A stretch of DNA of 64,000 bases from Adineta steineri (lineage: Eukaryota > Rotifera > Eurotatoria > Adinetida > Adinetidae): positions 483,587 through 547,586 of the forward strand of contig CAJNOI010000046.1 in assembly GCA_905250115.1 (NCBI GenBank). The letters are read 5' to 3'. The position numbers and the translations under genes were made by a program. The notes under the pieces are model-generated. The model worked only from the letters and a program-made list of their open reading frames with translations, had not been told where the DNA came from and ran no database searches. Of the stretch, positions 10,820 through 23,050 are shown in pieces (the first letter of the stretch is position 1; each line of letters starts with the position of its first letter).

Positions 10820-13264
10820 TTAACATGTCTGTAAGAGTATATTTAAACTGTCAGTACCATCGTTAATCACAGCGTAATCTGTTTTTTTGTCATTGTTGAA
10901 GTCACCGATAACAACAGACGAGGGATGAGATCCATAGTTGGTTGCAACTATCAAGAAATTTGCGAATGTACCGTTACCCCGTCCAAGAAAAACACCTTGA
11001 TTGTTGCCATCATGATTAGCAACCAAAACGTCCAAGAAAGTATCATTGTTAAAATCAGCAACAGCTAGAGAATATGGACCAGAACCTGAACCAGTAGAGT
11101 ACGTTATTTGATTTGCAAAAGAGCCATTTCCATATCCGAGAAAAATACCCATATTAGCACTGCCATAATTTGCTACGACGATATCTAGATAGGTATCATT
11201 GTCAAAATATCCAACAGCTACCGAATATGGAGATGAGTATAGACCAGTTGAATATGTAACCTGATTTGCAAAAGAGATACTACCATATCCAAGAAAAATA
11301 CCAATATTTTGTGTGCCTGAATTAGCAACAATAATATCCGTCTGATTATCATTGTTAAGATCACCCACAGCCAAAGATCTTGGTCGAGAATAATTGCCAG
11401 TTATAAGTGTCGTTTGTGGAACAAATACTTGATTAGAATGGCCAAGAAAAATACCCACAAAATTATTATAGCAAAGCGCGACAACGATATCTAGTTGAGT
11501 ATCTATATTAAAATCACCAACAGCTATCCAACTTTGAGAATAGCCAGTTGAATGCGTGATCTGATTTGCAAATGATCCATTACCATATCCAAGAAGTACA
11601 CTTATATAATCGTTGAACAAATTGGCGACAGCGATATCCAATAGATTATCCTTGTTGAAATCACCAACAGCTACAAAGTATGGCGATCCACCAGTTGAAA
11701 ACGTCATTTGATCTGCAAATAAACCATTGCCATATCCAAGAAGAATACTGACGCTACTGTTGCCACTATTGGCGACAACAATATCCAATTGATTATCTTT
11801 GTTGAAATCACTAATAGCTACATATAGTGGATTAGCACCAGTTGAATGCGTTACTTGATCTGCAAATAAACCATTACCATATCCAAAAAGAATACTGACG
11901 CTACTACCGCCACTATTGGCGACAACAATATCCAATCGATTATCTTTGTTGACATCACCAACAGTTACCGAGTATGGATAATAGCCAGTTGAAAANNNNN
12001 NNNNNGCCAGTTGAAAATGTCATTTGATCTGCAAATGAACCATTGCCATATCCCAGAAGTATACTAACATTATTACTGAGATAATTAGTGACAACAATAT
12101 CCAGTAGGTTATCATTATTGAAATCACCAACACATAGAGAGGATGGCTGAATACCAGTTGAATACGTTGTTTGACCTGGAAAACCTTCAAAATAACCAAG
12201 GAAAATATCAATAGAACCAGTATCATTATTAACGACCATAATGTCTAATTGATTATCTTTGTTAAAATCATATATGGCGAACGTAATCGATGATGAAGAA
12301 CCACTTGAATAGTATGTGAGCGAACTTTCAAAATTACCATTACCAGATCCTAAAAGAACACCGATATTGTTAATGCCTTGATTAGTGACAACTAAGTCCA
12401 TTTGATTGTCGCGATTAAAATCACCGATACCAATCGAGTATGGAGAAGCATTATCAATAGAATGCGTTATCTGATTCGTAAAGCTTCCATTAGCATTGCT
12501 CAGAAATACACCAATGTTTTTATTTCCAAAATTTGCTACGACAATGTCGAGGAAGATGTCATCATTGAGATACCCAACAGCAATTGAATATGGATGAGAT
12601 CCAACGCCAGTTGAAAAAGTAATTTGGCTTCCAAAAGTATTGTTTTGATTACCGAAAAGAACACCAACATTGTTAGTGCCAGCATTAGCGATTGCAATAT
12701 CTAAATAATTGTCATTATTGAAATCACCAATAGCCAATGACATTGGAAGCGAGTCACAACCAGTCAGATATGTAACAGGAGATGAAAAATTTCCATTTCC
12801 ATGCCCATAGAATATACTTATACTCTGTGTTCCATAATTGACAGTTGCAATATCAGGTAGTGTGTCGTTATTCAGATCTGAGATACCAATTGAAATTGGA
12901 CGAGATGAACCAGTTGAAAGTTCTCTTTGATCACTGAATGATCCATTTCCAAATCCAAGAAATATGCCAACATTATTAGTACCAAAATTTGCCACGACAA
13001 TATCCAATTGATAATCATTATTAAGATCATGAATAGCGACCATGTAAGGAGCAGAACCAATACCAGTCGAATATATTGTTGGATTTCCAAGTATAATGCT
13101 GCTATTTCCAAAAGCCACGCTTATACTGTTCACAGCATTATTAACGATAACGACATCGAACCACGTATCATTATTAAAGTCGCCGATAGCAATAGACCGT
13201 GGACCATACTGATATTCAATTGGGTTTGGGTCTGTTTTACTGAACTTCAGCTCACACTTGGCAC
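10820..13264 (-). CDS. FG-GAP/VCBS repeat protein (integrin-type beta-propeller), 5' end not found
   Basis: Sixteen tandem repeats of about 49 residues (147 bases) can be counted, eight on each side of the N gap. Each has the pattern (I/V)GDFNNDNxLDIVVAN, then G(T/S)xNVGIFLGYGNGSFANQxTYSTG. The DxNxDxxxD loop binds calcium in FG-GAP propeller blades, so sixteen blades would make more than one seven-bladed propeller. Such proteins are usually secreted or cell-surface adhesion proteins. The frame opens at 13264 behind an AG acceptor and starts with CELKFSKTDPNPIEYQYGPRS, so at least one upstream exon with the start codon and signal peptide is missing. The frame left of 11996 and the frame right of 12005 differ, which is explained by the gap between them. 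The repeats nearest the gap are the most alike. Stop at 10820. Confidence 0.85.
11996..12005. other. Assembly gap (10 N) inside the FG-GAP array
   Basis: A run of ten N between two near-identical repeat ends (both flanks read GCCAGTTGAAAA on the plus strand). The true length is unknown. The coding frame does not carry across ten bases. Confidence 0.98.
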
Positions 13265-13655
13265 CTAGATTATAAAATAAAGACTGAGCTAATATTCTAT
13301 TTTATTTACTTTATAATTTCAGTGATATTCTGTTGAAAACTATTGGGTTCTTGTAGTTATATTTTCGTCACTGTCAGTATTTTTTCAAGAGATCTCATAT
13401 TAGTTGTTCATGCAGGTTGTCTCATTTACTTCAGACTTTGCTAAAGAGAGTATGTAGGACGATTGAAGAAAGCACACTACTATACAATCAGAGTGAACAA
13501 AGATTCTAGATTGACAGACATTATACTTATATGAAATCTTAAATATGCAGGATTTACGTAGGTGACTATATGAGAAAATCTTGCTTAAAAATTGCTTTTA
13601 TTTCATCATTCAATAATCTGTCTGAAATTGATCTACAATCAACATATCAGTTCGA

Positions 13656-14141
13656 TTACTGACTATTACTCTGTAATACTTCTAAAATAGTAATCTTTAC
13701 TTTGACTTCTATCCAATTCAAGATGAGAATGTAAAACATGAGCAAACCTGATTGTTTTGGTGAAGTAAAACAGACTACAAATATAGCAATGAGCATTGCT
13801 ATGGTCGAAAACATACTAAATGCGCAAACAGGATGAACCATTAAATGCAATATTGACCAGAAGCAAGATTTTCTAAAAACGAGAGCAATAAGATCATATA
13901 TAATGTGAAAGAAAACAGCATACTTAGTTTGCAAAGCCATTTTTCTTGTCAGATCTTTGTCGCTGTTATCGTCCACATTTTCTTCAACATTTACAGTTGA
14001 AGTCGAGGCCACATTTTCGTTCGGCTCGACAGTTATAGTTTCCTTATAAAACAAGCAATTGATCGATATATTACTAATGTTTATAGAATATACTCTAATT
14101 AATAAGAAGATAACTGTGAAGCAAAAACATATCTGTGCCAA
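13656..14141 (-). CDS. Hypothetical membrane protein
   Basis: Uninterrupted 161-codon frame with no family I recognise. Residues 1-20 (MAQICFCFTVIFLLIRVYSI) look like a signal peptide or anchor. Residues about 35-66 are acidic and Ser/Thr/Asn-rich (EPNENVASTSTVNVEENVDD). Residues about 74-150 hold two or three hydrophobic helices (FFHIIYDLIALVF, FSMFSTIAMLIAIFVVCF, LLMFYILILNWI). It lies just upstream of, and on the same strand as, the FG-GAP gene, so it could be its neighbour or share a transcript. A stop at 13656 separates them. In such AT-rich DNA a hydrophobic frame of this length could also be chance. Confidence 0.35.
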   Translation of the reverse strand: MAQICFCFTVIFLLIRVYSINISNISINCLFYKETITVEPNENVASTSTVNVEENVDDNSDKDLTRKMALQTKYAVFFHIIYDLIALVFRKSCFWSILHLMVHPVCAFSMFSTIAMLIAIFVVCFTSPKQSGLLMFYILILNWIEVKVKITILEVLQSNSQ

Positions 14142-17114
14142 TTGAAAATCTTTATAATTAACTACTGATGAACTTGCTTGACGTAACTTTTAAATAACAA
14201 TCGATTCAGGGATGGGTGAATGAGATGTTTTAGGACTACATTCAAGCCAAAAACGACTTGACTTGTTTATCTCTGACTGAGCCACATAATTAAGCGAATA
14301 TACTGTGTTTAACTACTGTTTAAAAGTACCAGTCTAGAAACTTATTTAGTACGAGCCATAATCGATCATTGTCAAAAGATGTAGTTTTACATCTTTTAAT
14401 CATGTTACCATAGAGAATTTGGTTGACTTTAGATTAAAGTGATATGTACTGTTTTCCTCCTTTCCAATATTTTTGTATGAACACTAATATATCCAGGGTC
14501 TACCGGGAGACTCTATATGCCCTCGGATATAACAGTTCGTCTGAGGAAATCTTTTATGTATTGCATCATTTAGGAAAGCTAATGTTCTATAATATAACGA
14601 TTTGAAAAAATATTGCATAAGACACCCAAACAAATACAACAAATACAGAAGGATATTATTCAGTGGTCTATAAGCAGATGCATTTCCCATTCAATAGTAA
14701 GTTTCACATACCTCATGCGCATGAGACTGCATTGCTCCCTTGTGGGGTTAACACTTGTTGTTCACGTAAGAATAACTATTGCAAATTTTAAACAACCTAA
14801 AAAAACAAAATATATTAATGGTGATCCAAGTATTATTATTATTATATTATACTCTAGTATAATTTTATTTTATGTTACTTTATTATTCAAATTTATTTTT
14901 ATATTATTTTATTTTATTTTGGATGATCTCAAGTGATGTATTTATCGAACAGTAAGTACTTAATTTAATCTAGTTTTATTCTATTACTTTTAGCGAATCT
15001 AAGTGAATATATTTAGTAAACAGTAAGTAAATAATTTTTCTTATTGATTTCTATTTATTTTTGAAGTACTTTACTTTATTTTATTATTTGAGAACGTTTA
15101 ATGGAAGATATTTGTACTTCACTTTAGAGGTAGAAGAGGTAAGACGTACGGTAAAAAAAATAATATCTATATCATACAACCCAATAATACGATCGTAAAC
15201 CATCGTTTACGGATTCCGTAACGCTCGATCTGAAGGAAGCTAACTGTCCATGGACTTTTAAAAAATAGGAAAAAAAGTGTTTTTTTCCATTTGTGGATCG
15301 CCTGTAAACTGTGACCATGATTTCAGTCATACAATGAATATCAATAGTAAGTATACGAATATTTACCTTTGAATTATGCCCACGAAAGATCGAAGTCAAA
15401 GAAGAATCGATGTATATACGAGGTGTAAATATAAATGAAAGCAAAAAATAAAACAAAAAATGTGTTTTGCACTCTTTTATATTTCCTTGAATACGTTGAT
15501 TATTGATGCATGAATCGTTATTATTCGACGATTTTTTTAAAAACTATCAAACAGTCAGGCAGCAGAGCACAAAGGAGAGGTGTGGGGGGTCTCTCAATCA
15601 CCGTTTATACAAACAACATTACCTACAATGTATATGCGCAGAGAAAAATAATATATTAGCCATCTCACTCACACCAACAAAAGACGTATATATAATTAGT
15701 CACGGCAATACTTTTGTCTCTCGTCGTGTGTGTATGAGATATCGCCTATAATTAATGTATAAAAATAAAAGAAAAAGTATTCATGAGCCTACTCTTTCTT
15801 TCTTTCTGCCAAATGAAAGATGCGCCGATAATGATGCACAAAAAAAGTCTCTCTCTCACCATATACTATAACAAATGTTATATATATTTTATATATGAAT
15901 AGAAACGAAAGAAACAAAACACTATTGTATTAGCACATGCTTGATTGTTTATCATGTCTTTTTGTTTGAATATTTTATCGAATCTTATATTACGTTAGAT
16001 TTTTTTATAAAAATATTTGTTCATAGAAAACACATCACCACCAATTATTCTATTTCTACAATTTATTTTATTGTTTCTTTTCATTTTTTTATATGTTTTG
16101 TACATATCTATTGTACAAAAGTATTTATTTGGGTTATTCATGAAGAACATTGAGAGATAATTTTACTTTTGTTTTTTCATCTTGTCCAATTTGATTGAAT
16201 CTCAAGTTTCTGAACATTTAAGTTCGAAATATCTTTTAGAAAAAGATTATCCTGTTCGGAACAACGTTTATTGAAAAGAAATTTCTTTTCCTCTGATAGG
16301 AATAAATAAATGAGTAAAACAAAAATTCAACACTAGTCGAGTCATTTTTTGACTTGAAATAAACGAAAATCGATTTCAAACCAAGTCATTTATTTATGAA
16401 AATATTAACATTTAGTCCTTCTATTTTGTATGTCAGAAGAGAAAAAAATATTTACAAAAAAATGTCTAATAAATTTCAATGTCAGTGTATTTTAAGAGTA
16501 TATCTTCTGTTCTTAGTTTAAAATTTTTCCATACATTTTAACCTAGAAATGAAAACTCAAGTATATAAAACAACTGTGTGTATATATATTTTTGGACTTG
16601 ACTTACCCATATCTGATATGTATTTCAAAGCATTACTTTATTCAAAGGAATATATCTTTAAATAAAACTGGTTTTTATCTATTGAAAAATTAAATTAATA
16701 TTCGTATTCATATTAAAGATCAATAGATTAAAATGATTCTATATATTAGTGATATTTATGTCATATATTTTGATCATAAATGAATATCAACGAACTATGA
16801 AAATCTGAAAATGATATCATGCTGTATACTTTCCTTCTCGCGAGGTTCAATGTTCAAGATGAGTATGAAATACCACGAGATACTGACAATATGATCTGAT
16901 TAAGAAACGTGTTATAGACTTCCTTATATTATTCAGTAATATATAATCATAAATTTTAACAATTTTTACATTTTGTAACCTTTATTTCATATATTAATAT
17001 ATATTTAACATCTCAAAACAAATATGAAAAAACTAAATGAAAGATAAGCATATCATACAAAAACAAAAAATGAAATATCCAGTATTGAATTGTTCTCTTT
17101 AAATCACAAAATTA
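14142..17114. other. Gene-free interval
   Basis: About 3 kb without a supported gene. A somewhat GC-richer patch at 14495-14545 and 14700-14770 has no recognised identity. The rest is AT-rich with simple-sequence tracts. Confidence 0.5.
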
Positions 17115-17658
17115 CTACTGTTGATTGCTACTATAATATTGTTTAAATAAAATAATAAGTGACTTCATTTGTGATATATGTATGGGTGAAATAAATGGAG
17201 GCTCTAGTAATAAAGTTTCCATATGATTAATCCACTGTGGAAAAATTTTAGCTAATCGTTCACAATGACGAAAAACAAACAAATAGAACCAATGTTCAGA
17301 AATAATAGATGTTGATGGAAAATTTTTTCGAATGCAATGTAAATATTCTTTTTCTGCTACACAGCGACATGCTGAAAATGAATTATTTGAAGATGAAATC
17401 ATTTCTCGAATTATTGTTTCTTCTTCATATGATGTTAACGGATGAAAACAAACAGATGATGTATGCTTTAAAGGTGATTCAACATCATTATCTGATAGAC
17501 AAATAATATCATCCTAAGATAAAAATACAAACCACTTTCTTTTCTATCAAATAACAATAGTATGATTTTTTTGTATATACCAATTCATCTGGATTTGTAC
17601 TAAATAATTGTAGAATCTCTTCAGTATAATTTTTCTGATCTTGAGTGAGTATTGGTGT

Positions 17659-17689
<31 letters not shown>

Positions 17690-18984
17690 ATAATTGTTTC
17701 TTCTGGTGATCTTTCAATAGATGATTCTGATTCAATAGGATCATCCCAATACCACCATTCCCTTTTAAGTATAGTTATACGTTTTCGTAATGACAATTTC
17801 GATAATCTAACTGTTTGTTTAATGGCAGTATTAAAATTTGATCTATCTTTTAATGTTAATTTTTGTTCGTCTAACATTTTAGTTTTCATCTAAATGAAAT
17901 ACGGAGAATTAATTTTTTAGTGAAGTTATTCCCATTTTTATGTATATTTTACTTTACGACGCCATTTAGAACGTTGTTTACTAAATTTTTCTGTACCAAT
18001 AAATGGTAAAACACGTGTTGTTTGAATCCAACTACGTTCAGCAGTTTCACCAAAAAAGAAAACATGTACATATGTAGATTTTCCTAAATACAAACAAATG
18101 ACTTCAATATTTTAGAGTTAAATAGACTTAATAGAGCGAATAATATGGATAAAATCATTTAAAATACTTTTCATTTGCTGAAATTCAATAAGAATTAGTT
18201 TGAAACACTAGATTTATTTATTTATTCAGAGAATAGTCATAACTGCAGCCAATCATATCACTTTCACTAATTTGTTAGACTTGACTAAAATCTATAGACT
18301 TACCTTTATGACGAATCCAATCTTGATTTTCTTCCGTAAATATAACTGCAGGCCAAAATGGTGCTGATGCTAATTTTGCCCATATAAGTTCTCCGAAATG
18401 AAGTGAAGTTGATGAAGCTAAATTGAAAATACGTTTCATACTAATCAATAACACATTTTTATTTAAATTCTGCTTAAAACTTTTCCGACATATGATTTTT
18501 TTACTCAGTCTTTTCTTTGAAAATATAGTTAGACGGAATAATAAACACTCTATCGAATGATGTAACTTGCTTTTTATTTATTCTATGTTCCGTTCGAAAA
18601 ATTAAAATTGTCAAAAGAAATTTGTTCTAAAAGATGTGATATCGATGCAAAATTGAGTTTTTCTTCTCCAATAATATAAATAATAATAAAACACATCAGT
18701 CTTTATCTTCATGACATTTTCAAAGTTTCATATGATTCATACTGTAGTTTTCTATCTTTTCTGTTTATTTACCACATTTGTCGACAAAGCAAAAATAAGA
18801 CATCCAATTTCTTGCATAAACACAACAAACTGTACAATTTTATATTCAATTTACGTATTTGTCATATAATTTTAAAACTGTATTCACATACTACTTGACT
18901 ATCTTGTATAATTAAAAGAATCTAATTAATTTGTTACTTCTTACTGTCAGACGGATCTGTTGTGCATTCATCCGTTGAAGTCAT
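17115..18984 (-). CDS. PWWP-domain protein
   Basis: Five exons (18945-18984, 18304-18417, 17953-18083, 17581-17889, 17115-17513) join in phase to give 330 residues. Residues about 20-85 are a PWWP domain: HFGELIWAKLASAPFWPAVI, then STYVHVFFFGETAERSWI and VLPFIG. PWWP domains read methylated lysine on histones (typically H3K36me) together with DNA, so a chromatin role is likely. The FGETAERSW stretch resembles the PWWP domains of NSD methyltransferases, but there is no SET domain. The middle has a run of about eleven aspartates encoded by a trinucleotide repeat. The C-terminal 130 residues (DDIICLSDNDVESP..., then Cys/His-containing helices) match nothing I know. The start codon at 18984 is supported by the phase of the first short exon. 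Confidence 0.7.
17659..17689. repeat. (ATC)n trinucleotide tract coding poly-Asp
   Basis: About ten CAT/ATC units on the plus strand. Read on the minus strand within the PWWP gene they give an aspartate run. Confidence 0.9.
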
Positions 18985-19255
18985 TCTTCAAATCTAAAAT
19001 ATATAACATTAGATACCATTATTGAGATATATTTCAATTCAGCTAAGACAGAAAGTAGACAAAAAAAAGAGTATATTAAAGAGAAGAAAAAAAAATGAAA
19101 TACGAACAAATTGTATCAAGAAAAAAGAGATCGTATATACAATATTAGTAAATAAAATAAGAAAAACAACAAAATTAATCATTCTTGATTATCAAAAAGA
19201 AGATTGAGTGAATCGACAATCTAAGAAATACAGTAGATATATATATATTTTATAG

Positions 19256-21635
19256 TTAGATTTTTAAACATACTTCTTTTTTTGTCATTGAATTAATATC
19301 AACACTATAATCAAATCGTTCTAATGCATTCATCCATATTGATGAATTCTTTTTCACATCTATATTTAATTCTTTTGAAACAACAAGAATACCATTGTCA
19401 TTAGTAATCTATAATAAATAAAAATAATATTTATTCAAACCGAACAAAAAAAATCAATTAAATTTACTGAGAAATCATCGGTAACATAACTGAGAATTGT
19501 TCCTAATCGTCGATGAAGCATTGTATCATCAATTTGACGTATTTTTGCTATAATAGAAAGAAAACATAACATATATATCAAACTTTATAATATATAACAA
19601 ACCAATTTCATGAAGTGGTTGTTCGGATAATCTTTGTTTTTTTGGTCGACGACATTGATTTTCAATTTGAGCTAAAATCTAAAATAAAAATTTCTTAAAT
19701 AAATAAAAATTAATCAATTAATTTACTTCTTCATCAACAATATCAAAGTTTTCATCATTATTTTCTTCATCTTGTGTTGATGATTCAATTCGAAAACTTG
19801 TTTGTATACATTCATCAATATTTGTTAATGATGTTTTACTTATTGTTGATATTGCTGAATGTATTGATGGCATTGATTTAGATTTAACAAGAAATAATTC
19901 TTGTTTAAGACGTGCATTTTCTTCACGTAATTCATCAATTTCATGTCGTAAATGTGGAGTTTTTATTCGAGGTACATTTGTTATTGTTGAAGCAAGACCA
20001 GCATAACGTAATGTATTTATTGTTTCATCAATAACAGTTGATGATGGACTAATAGTTGCTAACATAAATGTTTTAGCATCACCACCAAGACTATTTTTTA
20101 ATAAATATGTTAAATTTGAATCACGATATGGTATATGACTTTGTTGACGAGATAATGCATCAATTACATTACGAAGTGTCGATAATGATTGATTAATATG
20201 AACACTTTCCTGTAAAAACAAAGAAATATTCGAATATTGAATATTTTTATTATTCTCACCGCAAAACGATCATTTTTTCCTTGAGGTCCATGATATTGTT
20301 GTGATTTTTCACTTCCAGCTAAATCTACAAAATTTAATCGTACAGCTTGTGCATCGATTTCATCTTGTGCTTGTTGTTTAGCACTTTTCTTTGATGAACT
20401 CGATAATGTTGCATTTTTACCAATATTTGATAATGAATGAGCTGTATTTGCTCCAAATGATAAACGCATTGTTGTTGATTGTGGTACATCAATACGACTT
20501 ATTTTAACAGTAAATATAGCATGTGATCTTGATGATCGTTGATTAGCATTTGTTGATGCAACTGAACGTTGTTGATTACCTAAGTTTAGAACATTTTGAA
20601 AATCTTCTTTGCTTTTAACTTGAATATATTTTAAATCAGGCACATATGGACCAAGTAATGGATGTTCACGAATTTCAAGTGTACGTGCAGAATTCGTTGC
20701 TGAATTAGAATTTGGTACAAGTTTATTTAATATATGTGTACGTGCTTGTTTAGAAAATGATGATGTTGAAGAAGTTTTATTTGACGTTTTTGAATTTGTT
20801 TGTTCATTCGATGGTATTGGAATTGCAAGTAAATCTGTTACTTTTTCATTATAAATTTCCAGAAAACTTAATTCAAATTTTAAATGATTTTTAGCATTCA
20901 TTGTTATTAAATCATGAATACTCAATGATAATATGCCTTCTTCACATGATGAACCAAATATAGAATGTGATTTGCCTTGAAAAATTAAAATATATAAAAT
21001 TTCTTTATTTTAGTGATAAATTAAATTACCTGATGCTGTTTGACCATAGGCTAAAACAGTTGTATTATATCCTAAAAATATAAATATAATGATATTGAAG
21101 AATTGATCATATATATATATACCTTGTAAAGAAGCAAGAACAGCTGGTCGAATCATTCCATCATACACATTTTTCTAAACAAACGTGTTATTCTTTTTTA
21201 TGAATAATAATTTTTTTTTAAATTTACATTAGTTGTAGAAGCATCAAAACAATTTGTAAATTTAAATATTTGTGGTCGACTATTCTGCGTACAAATAACG
21301 TTATTTTCAAAGATTTGTACAGCTGGTGCATCATCAATGGTAGCCTCTCTATTAAATAAAATGAAAATTGATCTATATATATATTATATTGAAATCTAAT
21401 AAATAATAAACCTTTCGAGAAATGGACGAAGTCGTATACCAGTAATAATGGGATCACCTTTAGTTAATTTTTTTCCAGGTGTACGTGGAGATGATACAAG
21501 AGTAGTTGATGAAGTGAATTGATCATCTAGAGAAATTAATTTAGAAAACAAAAGCGAGTGTTTATTAGAAATAGAAATCGATTTATTACGAGTTGTCAAG
21601 GTTGATGTTCGCAATTGATTCAAACGATGAGCCAT
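19256..21635 (-). CDS. Kinesin-3-like motor protein, short and loop-expanded
   Basis: About nine exons. After a Ser/Thr-rich leader the motor begins [15 protein letters not shown]. The nucleotide site is [17 protein letters not shown] (usual GQTGSGKT). Switch I is [15 protein letters not shown] and switch II is [45 protein letters not shown] and [15 protein letters not shown] follow. [18 protein letters not shown] is a kinesin-3 signature. A Ser/Asn-rich insert of about 45 residues lies before it (around 20695-20820), and another lies before switch II (around 20360-20450). A short coiled coil ([19 protein letters not shown]) follows the motor. Only about 150 further residues come before the stop at 19256, so the FHA domain and the cargo-binding tail typical of kinesin-3 are not visible. 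It may be truncated or a specialised short form. Confidence 0.85.
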
Positions 21636-23050
21636 ACACGAAGAAAAAAAATCTTCTAGAAAACGATCTAAAATATTAAATTATTTGACATGAGTATTCT
21701 AAATTCTAAACATGAAAGAAAAGAAATTTGTTTTTTTTTTCATTTAGAATATTCGAACAATACACTTTGCCGCTGTATAACCAACATATAAGTAGAACAG
21801 TGAGGAAAGAAAGAATGAACATTTCGAGCGTTAATATCAATGTAATTTTCAATCAAATCAAATTTCGAAAAATGAGATAGATGGCGTTTATAAACAATTA
21901 CTCTTTGTTTCAATATTCGATATATAAAATGACTGATATCTTCCTTTTTATAAACTATTGAAAAAGTGAATATTGACATACTCTACATAAGCGTCAAAAA
22001 TATTTTAACAATAAAAAAAGTTGTTATGCAACTGGCAGATTATCTTCTTTCGCAGATCTTTTTATGTTTGATATGGAAATAAGTTTTGATGAGGGGCAAT
22101 GTATAATATCACTTGAAAACTATCAATTAATTGATCGATATAAATAATAGTATTGTGTTTGTCAAGTGACTTTTTCTACCGTCTACTGTAAAATTTCCGA
22201 ATACAAGGTGAAAAATAATGGTAGATATACAAAGTACTTCACCGTTATTCATTCAAGTAAAAGCAAATCCTTTCTCCCTATGATCTACCAGCAAACTAGC
22301 GATAATCAAAACTTTCAAATATTATATTTCGATCATATCCGACTGGTTTTTCTTAAATAGACACTTGGTCAATACACTACTAAATAAACATGAAGAATGT
22401 GTTTGATGGTGATAGATACGTTTCACTGAGTAAAAACTAAAGAATAAGCAATAATCTAATTCATCTACTAGTGACATCTAATAAATATATTTTATGTATA
22501 TTTTTAAAAAGCTTCTTTTTTATTAATGTAAATTTGTATTTAGAAAAACAAAAGAATTGAATAAAAATTTTATAATTTAATTTTAAATTTATTTTGCTAC
22601 TGTAAACAGAATAAGTGAATAGAAGAACAGAACAAACACCTGACCGATGGGAACAGGGATAAAAAGAATGTAAGTAAGCATGTGATCATTACTATAATCA
22701 TAAAAAAAGTCAGCTGTCATCGAAATGCTTTTTCTTTATTAAAAGTTCAAATAATAGAAAATTATTTATTTATGTCTCTTAACTATTCTAAACGTTTTTT
22801 CTTCTTGTTCTAGATCCAAGAAAATAACTTTTAATCATTAGCTCGCGCGTCGAGCGCGTGTGTAAAATTTCGTAAAACAGAACAAGAAAAAGAAAAGAAA
22901 AGAAAAGAAAGAAAAAACAATGCAAATATACACTTTAAAATAAAAACCTTTCTATGTAGCATGTACAATTGAAATACAACAAGAATAGACGATACAAATC
23001 TTTCATGAGGTGGTGGTATTTACAATTATCAATGTTTTTATATTTTTATA
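21636..23050. other. Gene-free interval with divergent promoters
   Basis: Lies between the kinesin (minus) and the FBXL gene (plus). A short GC-rich patch at about 22840-22862 (CTCGCGCGTCGAGCGCG, nearly self-complementary) stands out from the AT-rich flank. No gene seen. Confidence 0.5.

Noticed and set aside
14484-14690. 68-codon minus-strand frame with a GC-richer start
   Set aside because: No family, no splice support and a short length. Kept only as a note on the gene-free interval.
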